From Cladorhizidae sp. MBARI D1340-BT2 (lineage: Eukaryota; Porifera; Demospongiae; Poecilosclerida; Cladorhizidae): 64,000 nucleotides of DNA. The notes under the pieces are model-generated. The model was not told where the DNA came from, made no database searches, and saw only the letters and a program-made list of their open reading frames with translations. The DNA is taken from NCBI GenBank assembly GCA_028752905.1, contig JAQNBH010000010.1, forward strand, positions 11,248,993 through 11,312,992. The letters run 5' to 3'. The position numbers and the translations under genes were made by a program. Shown piece after piece: positions 46,506 to 58,204 of this stretch (position 1 is its first letter; each line of letters starts with the position of its first letter).

Positions 46506-47840
46506 AATTATGAGGTCTATTACAGTGTCATAGTTGCATGCACTGCAAGCATTGACTATAAACTCATATGGTGTTCCGATTTCTTTTGCTAGTCCACACA
46601 AGAATTGCTGTACTATTTTGAAAATTGTCCTGCTGATAATCATTAGTTGATAATTTTACCTATTTTTGTTTTTTCCTCACCATCGCTTATATTGGTACTA
46701 CCACAGTATCCCAGGAGAAGATATGAGAGTTGACTCATTGTATATCAGACCTTTAAACAAAGACTCCATTACCATTCAAACTTGCCTTCAGTTTCTTTCT
46801 TTCCCCTTGTTTCAAATTCACTAAGACAACCATTCTGAGTTTACATAAGTCAAATTTATTTAATGATTGTGAATTGTTAGTATTTTTACAGGTGAACGTA
46901 CAATAAATACATAGATAGATACAGACACAGCAATGCTGTGTATGGCAGTACTAAGTTTTACATCCAACTCCCTACAGAAGGCTCGCTTCACTCACCAAAC
47001 AAATGCAAGAAATTAAGTGGTGTGATGGAGGAGAGTGACAAGGAAAAACTATGTTGCACAGGCTTACGATATCGTCATGACCACCAATGGCAGTCAGGTA
47101 TGGTAGATGTGGTGGGTGTGGTTGAAATTCAAAGCAAGTCCATTAAAATACATATGAGTTCTCAAACACTGATAATTAATTAACTAGGATGTACAGGAAG
47201 AAGGTAATTTGAACTTATTCCGGGTAAATGGAAGAGTAAACAGTTCCCAGTTCTTCATAGTCTAAGTAACGATGGGAGTTCACCTTTCCCTGAATGAATT
47301 ATAGCCGTTAAAATTTAGAAAACTGTTGAGCTAATTCCTCGCATTATTCTATCACGTACATTAATTAAGCTGCACCAATATTGGTATCAACTAGCCGATA
47401 CTGTAGAACCTCTGCTGTTTTTTTCCACTCACAATTAATGTCAGAAGCCATTAATAGTAACTGTATGTACACGTGCATCAAATAATGTAACTATATTAAC
47501 CCTGCATGATGTCTAAGTGAGAAGGTTTTTCCATGTGCTGCTCCTTGATGCTGGCCTCTGTTGTATTTCGTTTGTGATTTGTTGAAAATTGTTTGCTCTA
47601 CTGATTGTTTCCATATTCTTGCATTTGTCAATACTCAGAAATTAATGGTAGGTTAACCTTGCTATCGGGGTAGCAATTAAGGGTATCCATATCAAACTTC
47701 AGTAACTGCACATTTGGACATTGACTTGAGGTATTAGTTTGCAGGTTACACTGCTGGGACTTTTTGTTCTTATTCTTGCAATTCTCAGCCTATCCCTCCA
47801 GACATTTCTTTCCTCATCTGCTAACACTGCTCTGGGTACA
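46505..47840. repeat. spacer and shortened family 2 copy
   Basis: 46505-46850 holds nothing recognised. From 46850 the family 2 left part (as at 25840-26060) leads to a copy in which CTGCATGATG and GAAGGTTTTTCCATGTGCTG are retained but the 3' part is cut near 47830. Confidence 0.65.
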
Positions 47841-49384
47841 AATGACAGAACCTACTTGCTAGGCACCTATTATATTTTTCAAGCTGGTGTGCCATCCAGA
47901 CAGACAAGCTATAACAGCAATGTATGATCTGTAATCAATACTTGCACCACTTCTCTCTTTTTTGTCCTGATGACACCAGGCAACTCTGCTAGTTAATAAT
48001 ATTATTTACATTCCATCCTGGCATGAAATTAGTTCACCAGTTTCTAAATTTTAAGGAACTACTATTTGTTTTGTGGGAACGAACTCCACCAAATATTGCT
48101 CTTATGAACTGGTATAATTACACTCTTCTGTGAGCATCCACTCCACTAGTTATTGTGGTAGCTAGCTGGAATTGTTTACAATTGCAATTACCTCCTTCCT
48201 TGGCTACAAACTAATTAATGAGGTCAGTCTCTTGGTAAGACTATCTCACCTCTCCTCTCCTCCAACAATCTCACCCAGCCCCCCAGCTCCTCCCTTAGTT
48301 TCCAAGGGTTGTTTTCAATTTATGAGCTTTCCAATGGTACCATACCTACTCGAGTATAGGTAAAAAAATCAAGTACATTGCAGCTCGCAGCAGTGCTGGA
48401 TCACATGCTCTACTCATGACACCTCAGTTTTGCAACTGCGACTTATATTCTTGGAAAGTCAACAAATTTTTATATAAGTTGCAGCCCTAAAATGGAGAGA
48501 AAATTTAGAGCTACTACTGCCATCTTTATTCCAGCAAATAAATTCTGATCACTCAGATGTAGATGGTTTCTTAACTGAAATGGAACATTAGGACATTCAG
48601 TGTATGGAACAGTATTAACTTTCTGTTCTACAACTTCCCATGTAGGAAATTACAGATTTGTAGAATGCATTAGTGTTATTTTTTACCTCAAATATACATT
48701 TGACTGAGGGTAAGCAGTGATGGAAATTGTGAAACCACTAACTTATCACTGCATCACACGGCTGGCCTATACAACTTTTAGCATAACATAGTTCACCTCT
48801 TAAATGAACTATCTTTTGGTGCTATACTGACCTTAAGTTATGGTCCAACCGAGTCAGGCAGACTAGTGAAAAGAGTAGACTTCAGCTTTCTGCTGCTCCA
48901 AACTCATTGGCAGGCAGTTGTTTACAAAGTTTCAGTGGTAGTGCTGAATGGGCATGAGCCAGTAGTACTTAATGTAGTGGAGCCCAAGCACTGGTTGAAG
49001 TGCAGATGTTACACAACAGTTGCACTGCTGTGCTTCTTCTCAGTAGTAGGTTCTAAGTAGAAAGTTTGCAGGTTCTAGCAACATCCTCGACTTACTCTCT
49101 CCATAAACGAAACCGTCATTCAAATGCAAGCCAAGAATACATCACATCAGGTTGTGGTAAATGTTGTGAGCTCTCTAGCCCTATAATTTGGTTCATGCAT
49201 ACTCCAAAATACAAGAGCAGTGCTCATGGATTCCTTTGAGAATCACAAGTGACGAAATCATGTGACAATACATTTCTATGCGATATCGAATTATTTTTAT
49301 CTTAATAATGTAATATTTACATTCCTAAATTAACGTTGTTCTATAAACTTTAGCATTTGCAACATATCATGTGGTTAACATATC
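47840..49384. repeat. mixed repeats: family 4 and family 3 pieces
   Basis: 48065-48370 matches 59260-59570 at moderate identity (GAACTGGTATAATTA, a GGAATTG..GCAATTACCTCCTTC block, AGGGTTGTTTTC). 48840-49200 is a diverged family 3 copy with ATGGGCATGAGCCAGTAGTA and GTGGAGCCCAAGCACTGGTT. No gene. Confidence 0.6.
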
Positions 49385-50705
49385 TCACTTTATAAATCAC
49401 TATACCCTAGGGAACTTAATAGACACCAGTACAAAGCTCTGAATAACCTATCTTTTGGTGCCAAACGGACTACTTAGGAAATAAATGTGGCTGAGTTATG
49501 ATCGGATAGAGTCTGACTATTGATAAAAAGTTGACCATCAGATCCGCTTGATTATAGATCCTTGTGACCACCGATGGAAATCAGATGTGACAGATGTGGT
49601 AGGTAAGGTCCAACTAGTGGTAAATAATTTTTTGAAGTTTAGACCAAGTCCACTAAAATGCACATGGGTCCGCAAACAATTAGTTAGTCGCCACAGAAGG
49701 AAGGTAATTTGAACCTGTTCCACGGAACACTGGTAATTGGAAAAATAAACAGTTCCTGGAAAAGTCAGTTCTTCAAAGTCTAAGTAATCTAGGGGTTTCA
49801 CTTATCCCAGAATGAATATTAAAATGTAAAAATGTGGTGAGCTAACTCCTCACTTGTCTGCATTATTACATCAGCTTCACCAATAATAGGATGAACTATC
49901 CGATACCATAGAATCTCTGCGGGACTTTTACCACTCACATTTAATGTTAGAAGCCACTAATAGTAACCCTGTGTACACATGCATCACATATATTGAACCT
50001 ATATTAACCCTGCATGATGTTTTGTATAATGAACTACACTTAGTGTGTAGGTTTTTCCATGTGCCGCTCCTTGATGGTGGCTTCTGTTGTATTTGCTTTA
50101 TGTTTTTAAAAATTGTGTTTTTTTGCGTTGCTGATTATTTCCATATTCGCAGCATTTGTGTGTACTCGGAAAGTGGTGGGGGGTTAACCTTGCTATCGGG
50201 CAGTAATAAGATTCTCCATGTTAAACCTTTTGACAGAACTGGCATGTGTCAACAATGACTTAAGGTCAGAGACCAGCAGTCACCGCCTCATAGTAGCTCA
50301 ACTAGATTGCAGTTTGCACTGCTGGGATTTTCACTTGTACTTATTCTTGCCTCTGTTCAGATACCGCCAGACATTTCTTTCTTCATCTTCTAATGCTGCA
50401 CTTGTCAGTCTTTTTCTCCCTGTGTTCACTCTTGTAGGCATATCTATTGTCAGCTAATGCTGCTCTCGCTAAGTCTCTGACTTTCCCTGCTCTGCTCTCC
50501 CTGGATTTTCTTACTTGGTGTAGTCATCCCTCTCTTTCCTGCTCCCTATTAGACACTTGGTTGTTCAATATCATCTTAATCAACCTTTTCCCATTGCTGC
50601 CCCTCTGCTGCAAAAACTCTATCTTGGACTTGACTTGCATTTCACAGTTGCTGTGTTGCACTGCACATGCTCAGTAGTGCGACATACACACACAGACACT
50701 AGTAT
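49385..50705. repeat. repeat family 2, full copy
   Basis: Close to the copy at 45200-46505 over its whole length, including the CCCTAGGGAACTT start and the GTTGCACTGCACATGCTCAG end at 50657-50676. Confidence 0.8.
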
Positions 50706-51530
50706 ATTATGATAATTGGATGTTCTCATTGGACTGTATTATCGCTTGTGATCAATCCACACTTTTGATTTTACAATGTGAAATGTATTTCCTCCTTCCT
50801 TGTTTGTTATAATTACCTCCCCCACATCTCCTGCATGTGGACTAGGATGGTAATTGCTTGGCCCACCACTCTTAATCATAAGCTACTCTTCTAAGAAGTG
50901 CAGTCTATGGAAGCCTTCTAACTATGGCTTCAGGCTAGCTTTGTTTTGGTTTAATCCATAATAGCTGGAGTTCAGCAGGACAATTTCACGGAGCCACTCC
51001 TTTTAAAAAATAATTACAGTTTGTCGTGGTAAAATATATGAGTCTGTCCATTTAATATATGTATGTATGTATGTATGTATATTTTATGTTTGCTTATTAG
51101 TGTAGGCATAGCTAGATATACAGCTATGCTTGCCATTAGGAAAGAAAGTGTGTATTGAAATATCTAATTTTTATTACTCTATATATAAAGTCGTGGGAAT
51201 TTTGTTGCATTTTTACATACTCAAAAACTATTTGACTCAAGCAAGAAGTTTGGTACGTAAACTTCTAGGCTTTGTTTCAACAGAACTTGCAAGATACAAC
51301 ACTAAGACAGTAAAATCAAGTAGGATGTTTCCTAGATGCTGGAGCTGCTAAAAATGAATACTTCAGTCTCTTGTTGACATGGAGGTGGGGTCTTCTCAAC
51401 TAGTACAGAATAGAGTGGGCAAGTATTAATAATAGAAGACGTGCATTATTAGATGATGATCATTCAGCTTTGCTCACTTAGTGTTTCAATATATTCTCTA
51501 CCCATAACAAGAAATGTATTGTCAGTCAAC
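50706..51530. repeat. repeat family 1 fragment
   Basis: Corresponds to about 24280-25050 of unit B: TGTGAAATGTATTTCCTCC, GCTGGAGTTCAGCAGGACAA (50954) and a TTTACATACTC..TTTGACTCAAGCAAGAAGTT stretch. A (GTAT)n run is at about 51059-51081. Confidence 0.75.
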
Positions 51531-52170
51531 CATGAATTTTGTCCTGCTTTATGCAATATATATGAACCTAATTATGGGGGTGGGAAAATCACAGAATTGA
51601 CTACAATCTGAATATAGACACATATGGTATTATTAGTAACTACCTGTGATCTTTCTGCTCAACATTAGTGGGCAGGTGGCAGTGTACTGGTTTATCTAGG
51701 GTAAGAAGTAATTATTGGAGCATCACTGAATGGACATGATCCTGGTTTACTTGATGTAGTGGAGTTCAAGCCCAGATTGAAGTGTAGTTGTGACACAACA
51801 GCTGCACTGCTGTGCTTCTTCAAAGCAATTGCACACATCTCCCATGCTTGAACACCAATGCCAATTCACTGATGCTCCTGGAATATCTTACACAAACCAG
51901 TGATCTAGCTACTAGCTACTTGGTAGTGGGTTCTGAGCAGAATGCTGACAGATCCGAGCAAAATCTTTGACTTCCACCTACCATATTCCCTCAAATAAAT
52001 TTGTAAGACCGCAACTGGCTGTAGCAAATGTTGTGAGCTTTCCTGCCCTAATGGGCACAGCTGAACACCAGATAATAATGCTAGCTATGAGTTTGTTTGA
52101 CTACAGGGGAAGTCTTTGTGAGGGGCTCAAAAAGCCTCTTAGTAGGTAACTTTTTGCAAAAAATGTTATG
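51530..52170. repeat. repeat family 3, copy 2
   Basis: Close match to 25130-25690, including TGGACATGATCCTGGTTTAC and TACACAAACCAGTGATCTAG. It follows a family 1 fragment here just as it does at 25130. Confidence 0.8.
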
Positions 52171-53570
52171 GACATGTTAAATTCAGAAATTATTTAACGA
52201 TTGTGAATCATTCGTATTTTTACAGGTGAACATAGAATAAATACATAGAGGGATACAAAAATAGCAATGCCGTGTTAGCAGTACTAAGTTTTACATCCAA
52301 CTGCCAACTGAAGGCTCTCTTTACCCACCAAACAAATGCAAGAAATTAAGTGATGGTGTGATGGAGAGAGGGATTGGAAAAAACTATGTTGCACAGGTTT
52401 ACGATATCCTCGTGACCACCGATGGAAGTCAGATTGGTTGATGTGATGGGTATGGTCCAACTTGTGGTAAATAATTTTTTGAGCCTCAGAGCATGTCCAC
52501 TAGAATACATACGAGTTCTCAACTAATTAGCTGGCACATCAAGGTAGGAAGGTAATTTGAACCTGTTCCTAGGAACACTGGTAATTGGAAGAGTAAAGAG
52601 TTCTTGGAAAAGTCGGTAGTTCAAAGTCTAAGTAATCTAGGGGAGTTTACTTATCCCAGAATAATTTTTTTTAAATGGCGAGCTAATTCCTCACTGTAAT
52701 TAATTTCTGCATTAATACATTAAGCGGCATCAATATTAGTATTAACTAGCCGATAAACCTCTGTCAGTTTTTTTTCCACTCACAATTAATGTTAGAAGCC
52801 AACTAATAGTATCTGTGTGTAGCTGCTACACATGCATCACACATAATCAAATAATGTAACCATATTAACCCTGCATGATTGTATATATAATAAACTACAC
52901 TAAATGACAGGGTTTTTCCATGTGCTGCTCCTTGATGCAGGCCTCTGTTGTATTTCCTTAATGATTAGTTGAAAATGGTTTGCTCTGCTGATTGTTTCCA
53001 TCATCTTCAAGCATTTGTGTATATCAGTCAATGGTGGGAGGTTAACCTTGCTATCAGGTAGCAATTAAGGTTCTCCATATTAAACCTTCAAACTTGACAG
53101 AACTGGCATGTGTCAACAATGACTTAAGGTATTAGATTGCAGTTTGCATCGCTGGGATTTTCACTTGTACTTATTCTTGCTCATCTCTGCCTTTCTCTGT
53201 TCAGATACCTCCAGACATTTCTTTCTTCATCTGCTAATGCTGCACTTGTCAGTATTTTTCTCTCTGTGTTCACTCTTGTAGGCATATCTATTGTCAACTA
53301 ATACTGCTCTCTCTAAGTCTCTGACTTTCCCTGTTCTGCTCTCCCTGGATTTTCTTACTTGGTGTAGTAATGAAATTCATCCCTCTCTTTCCTGCTCCCT
53401 ATTAGACATTTGGTTGTTCAATATCATCTTAATCAGCATTTTTAAATAGCTGCCACTCTGCTGCAAAAGCTCTATCTTGGACTTGACTTGCATTTCACAG
53501 TTGCTGTGTTGCACTGCACATGCTCAGTAGTGTGACAAACACACACAAGCACTAGTTTATTATGATAATT
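52170..53570. repeat. repeat family 2, full copy
   Basis: Left part as at 25840-26060, core as at 45360-46500, with small deletions. The order family 1, family 3, family 2 here repeats that at 22.3-26.2 kb, supporting duplication of the composite. Confidence 0.8.
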
Positions 53571-56110
53571 AGATGTCTCATTGAAATGTACAATATTGTC
53601 ACTTGTGATCAATCTATGAGCACTGCTCTTGCATAGGCACTATATATGAGCCAAATTATAGGGCTGGAAAGCTGACAAAATTTAATTTGGTTCCATATGA
53701 GATGGTTGGGTATATGGAGAGTGGAGGATGAGGGTCTTGCTCGGACCTGGGAGTTTGCTGCTCAGAACTCATGACCAAACAGTAGTTCACTGGTTTGTCT
53801 TAGTTAGAAGCTGTTCCAGGAGCATCACTGAACAGGCATGAGATTGGTCTACTTAATGCAGTGGTGTTTAAGCACTGGTTGAAATGCAGAGGTGCTACAT
53901 CAGCATTGAAGAAGCACACACTGCCGCTGTTTTAACATCTCTGCACTTTAACCTGTGCATGATCTCCACTACATGAAGTAAACCAGGCTCATGCACATTC
54001 ATTGATGCTCCAGCAACCCTTTCTTACACAACCAGTATCCTGCCAACTAGCAATAAGTTGTGAGCAGAGAGTTTGCAGGTAGGCCCATCATTATGATAGC
54101 AGAACTTCTAGGCCATATCACTTGCTGCATAGTTACATACTGCATAATGCAGGAGCAGGGCTCATGGAGTCTTTGAAAATTTTGAATTAAAATACATTTC
54201 CTATGGTGCATAGAATTTTTATTGAATCCATAAGTAGGCAAAGTGACATAATAGTGCAGGTCCCCTATTGCTGATACTTTCTGATTATTTCTCTATTATT
54301 TGAGAGGATTTCTCCTCCTTATCAAGTGACTGAAGGAAATTAGCTTCTCAAACATTTAGGAAACAAAGAAAACTGATGTATTTTTGCAGACTGAGTCATT
54401 ACCCAAATGTTAGGCCAAGTGCGTTATTAGAATATGAATGTTTATTATGGGTTGCACAATATTGGATTCACCCCTATTTAAAATGACGGAGGAAAAACCC
54501 AAATTTATGCCTCAGGTAATGCTCACTAGGCAGCTTCTAACAGTGTCTTTAGCTGATTTTTAACCCAAAACACTTCAAACATGCCTTAAATCCTTCGTGA
54601 AGATAGTGAACTGAAAGGGAAAAAAAAAAAACCCATGTGATATTCATTTTCAATTATTTATTGATGTATCTAACTCTGTATCTATATACTATTGCCCAAC
54701 ACATTCCTTCTCCATTATGTCTGTTCTTCATAATTTTAATAACCAAAGATTCCAAACTGTTCAATGTATTGCTGTAACATTCTGTTTCTCTATTCAGCAC
54801 TAATCTTGTTTCTGTTTCTCTAGCACTAATCTTGTTCAGCAAAACACAGGAAAATCACAGTAAAAGGTTTTCAATATCATAAACACACTTATGTGGCTAA
54901 CAGCACAGAACTTCAACAAAACCTAGTACGTATTATATATGGTGCATGTGTATATGAGTACACTTATATGCCTGTGTCTACCTCTGCAATAATCTTGTAA
55001 TATCAGTTAGTTCTGGTGATATACGAATATAACTTCTTGTGAGGCTGTACGACTGTAAAAACAAAAATAATATACATAGAAAAAAGACAACCATGTTTTA
55101 GACATTTAGAGAACCCTTTATTTATTTTTATAGGGGTCTTTATATTAATAGATAAAGAGTCCTGTAAATGTTAATATAATATATATATATACACAACATG
55201 TATCATACATAAGTGCTTACCTTGTTTTGTTGAAGATCTGTGATGATATTTACTTAAGGACAGAATATGGATCTGTTGTGGTTGGAGCATATGAAGACGT
55301 GGTGAAATTCATGCTTGCAAGGTGTGCTGTCACAATAGGAGGAGTCACAAAAGCTGTGGTTTAGTCTCCTCATCGCTGCTCCTACAGACAGGAAGTGGAG
55401 ATTCCCTACCCCTACCCTCCCCACATTACACACACGTATGGGTGTGTCTCACTCTTTTGTTCAATACTAAGATTAATAACTTGAATTAGAATTAGCCTGG
55501 GCAACGGGCGATTCTAGTCATGGCATATAGTGGCTGTCAATGTGATACTGTTGTTATAGCAGGTAATGGCCAGGGTTAGAGCCAGGGCAATGGGTGACTC
55601 TAGTAACAGATTGAAGTATCACTGACTGATAAGAGTTGGTATACATATTCAAACACCAACTCATAATTTCTTAACCTAGGAGAGCCAGTTACTAATCCAT
55701 CCTGCATAATTACATAGCTTCATTTCAGTTCCAATTTCTAGCACATGGGCTTGATTTATAATTACTGATAACCTTTTGACAAGATGATGGTGTGTCTTGC
55801 ACACTTCTTATTTTACATGTGAAATGTATTTCCTCCTTCCTTGTTTGTTATAATTACTCCCCCACATCCTGCATGTGGACTGGGATGGTAATTGCTTGGC
55901 CCACCACTCCAGGTGGCTCTTAATCATAAGCTACTCTTCTAAGAAGTGCCGTCTATGGAAGCCTCCTAACTATGGCTTCAGGCTGAGCTTTGTTTTGGTT
56001 TAATCCATAATAGCTGGAGTTCAGCAGAATAATTTCATGCAGCCACTCATTAAAAAAATTTTTTTCGTGGTATGCTAATCAGGGTAAAGTATTTGAGTAC
56101 GGGGGTACGG
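53571..56110. repeat. family 3 and family 1 fragments up to gene copy 2
   Basis: 53640-54000 is diverged family 3. 54000-55190 is the right part of a family 1 unit (CTATGGTGCATAGAATTTTTATTG at 54202, GCAATAATCTTGTAATATCA at 54987). A new unit starts at about 55190, skips most of the left half, and continues from CAAGGTGTGCTGTCACAATA (55319) through a short minisatellite (55495-55615) and TAGCTGGAGTTCAGCAG (56010). It ends near 56100, about 200 bases before the ATG of gene copy 2. Confidence 0.75.
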
Positions 56111-56176
56111 TATGTAATGTGTGGGCATAGATGCTTGAACATCTGCTGTTTTGTTGTTATTCCTATTTTTTCGGCT

Positions 56177-56184
56177 TATAAAAA
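56177..56184 (+). promoter_or_regulatory. TATA-like box of gene copy 2
   Basis: TATAAAAA, 124-131 bases before the ATG, conserved in place with copy 1. The shared upstream sequence starts only about 65 bases further left, near 56112. Confidence 0.4.
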
Positions 56185-56307
56185 TGGTCTGCTTGGACTA
56201 AAATCATTAATCTATTGTGTTCAATTGGTGTCACTTCACTCTCACCTAAAACCTTTTGAGTTGCCCAGTAGAGTTGCACAGCACGTTTCAGTTGCTCGAG
56301 CCAGTGG

Positions 56308-57702
56308 ATGAAGATGGTAAATTGCAAACAAATGATGAAATATTCACTTGTAGCAGCTCTTTGTCTCACAGCCCTACTTATGATGAGTAACAAGGGATTC
56401 ATCCACCAAAGAAGAACAACCATGTCTATTTCAAATCTTGCTTCCGAAGACAGCGTTCAATACATGCGAAGGATACACAGAACAATACGACTAAAGAGAG
56501 CTTCCCAATTTGGTTACATCTTGGCGAGCAGTTATTTTGACCAGATGACCGATGCTTCCAAGAACATTCTCTCATTGCAATGCTGGGCTAGAGCTATTAG
56601 CAAAGCCCTCAAGGTTGTAGAACCATTTGTGCACAGAGAATCTGGCTTTGGAGTCTCCCTGAGTAGATCTAACCTTTCTAGCCAAATGGCTGAGAAGGCA
56701 GTAGAAGGCAGCAATATGCTGAGATTACGAGATGTCTTGAGCTTGGAGAGTTGGGAAGAGCAATTGAGGGGGCAAAGCTACTCTTCTTTTGAGAGCTGGA
56801 AGCTATTTCTGAAGTCTGCCCCCAGGAATCTCATTATCATCGGCAAGCCATGCAGAGCACCTGAAAGAAACAGTTGTAATGATCAATTCATCACACTTGC
56901 TTCACACTTTGCCAAAGAGCATCGTTTTGATATAGTCCGATCCGTCCACTTGAAGAACAAACTCCATTCCTTTGACGAGTTTCGAAACATAATATATGGA
57001 GATCATAAACCAGAAGAGTCTGTGGTGCTGTTCAACAGCTGGGGAGGCATTGTACCAGAAATAAAGAAGGGTCGCATTGCTATATCAGACAGTAAACCTT
57101 GCGTCCGCAATTCATTTCCCAACTTTTTATTGAAGAGCAGTCCAAAAATCGTTGAAGACAGCAAGCGATATTTGGATCGGTACATGCCAAACAGCGATTC
57201 TGACTACATCAGTGTGATGCTAAGAACAGAGCATTTTGGCATCAACCACAACTTCAGAGAAATCAAGTCCCAAGAGGAGAAGGTTTTACTGTATTCAAGT
57301 TGTGTGAAGGGAATTATAAATCAAGTCCGCACCATGCAAGAATTATACAAAACCAAAGGCATATTTTTGACTGTAGACTGTCGAAAATATGGATCAAGGG
57401 AGATAAAAAATAGTTCAGATCAAGATTTGCTCGACACTGTGGTGGAGATGTTATTCCGTGATCTCAAGAGCTATGGAATGAAATTATCCTTGGAAGAATG
57501 GGACGATTCTTTAGATGAAGTTTCTTCTTTTCGGGTTCCCGGATATGTGGCCCTTCTGCAAAAGAATTTGGCAGCATCTGGTAAATGTTTAGTGACTGCA
57601 GGAGGTGGCACCTTTCAGAAGTCTGCACAAACATTGTACAAGTCGATCCACAACAGCAACTATATTACATCCCAATGCTATAAAGTTATACAAGAATGTT
57701 AG
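56308..57702 (+). CDS. type II membrane protein, fucosyltransferase-like family, copy 2
   Basis: Single-exon paralogue, 464 residues, starting at an ATG that copy 1 lacks. About 37 substitutions plus two small indels separate the proteins (about 92% identity), with no stop or frameshift in either, which suggests both have been under selection. Hydrophobic segment at about residues 12-26, shorter than in copy 1. Landmarks: DYISVMLRTEHFG (299-311), GIFLTVDCRKYGS (351-363), GYVALLQKNLAASGKC (412-427), AGGGTFQKSAQTLY (431-444). Cysteines at 92, 182, 190, 265, 332, 358, 427, 457 and 464 are shared with copy 1. The NIT sequon near the C-terminus of copy 1 is NYI here. Donor specificity cannot be read from sequence; the fucosyltransferase link is inference from family memory. 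Confidence 0.88.
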   Translation: MKMVNCKQMMKYSLVAALCLTALLMMSNKGFIHQRRTTMSISNLASEDSVQYMRRIHRTIRLKRASQFGYILASSYFDQMTDASKNILSLQCWARAISKALKVVEPFVHRESGFGVSLSRSNLSSQMAEKAVEGSNMLRLRDVLSLESWEEQLRGQSYSSFESWKLFLKSAPRNLIIIGKPCRAPERNSCNDQFITLASHFAKEHRFDIVRSVHLKNKLHSFDEFRNIIYGDHKPEESVVLFNSWGGIVPEIKKGRIAISDSKPCVRNSFPNFLLKSSPKIVEDSKRYLDRYMPNSDSDYISVMLRTEHFGINHNFREIKSQEEKVLLYSSCVKGIINQVRTMQELYKTKGIFLTVDCRKYGSREIKNSSDQDLLDTVVEMLFRDLKSYGMKLSLEEWDDSLDEVSSFRVPGYVALLQKNLAASGKCLVTAGGGTFQKSAQTLYKSIHNSNYITSQCYKVIQEC

Positions 57703-57815
57703 CATGTACTGTCAGTAGAATTAAAAACATAAGATCAATAAATAAAAAAATTCATTTTGAATATAGTCATTTTTGTACTGAACATTAACACAGGACTGAA
57801 TTGATGAGTTAAAAA
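57703..57815 (+). promoter_or_regulatory. 3' UTR and polyadenylation signal, copy 2
   Basis: The first 35 bases after the stop are identical with copy 1, including ATTAAA. AATAAATAAAA follows near 57737. Homology with copy 1 fades after ACACAGGACTGAATTGATGA, near 57807. Confidence 0.45.
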
Positions 57816-58204
57816 AAAAAATTATTCAAACTGCAAGCATTATGTGATACTGACAGTAGATGTGTACAGATTTGCTGATGTAGTCACTTAAATGATTTAT
57901 GAGCTGCCTATGTGGCTAACCATATATGTCATAACCTAATTTATGGGTATTGGCATACAAAGTAAACACTCCATGGCGAGCTGAGATGTCTTGCCATGCA
58001 CTAAGGTTCTGTATCTGCAATTTTGCTGGCCAGGGTGTGGTTGGAGAAGGTCTCAGTCATGTGACAAAAATAGGTTCTTATGGATGAACTAAATTTTATT
58101 TTACAAACACTGACAAAATCTTGTAGTTACAACTTGGATTCTGCACCTTTAACTTTATGTAACACAAAAGCTAGATATCGCTCTGTGCCCTCTACTCTAA
58201 AATT
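57816..58204. other. unassigned spacer
   Basis: No gene or known repeat seen. At the equivalent place copy 1 has a family 1 fragment and the RT part of a Ty3 element (29960-31132), so one locus has lost or gained sequence. Confidence 0.4.
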
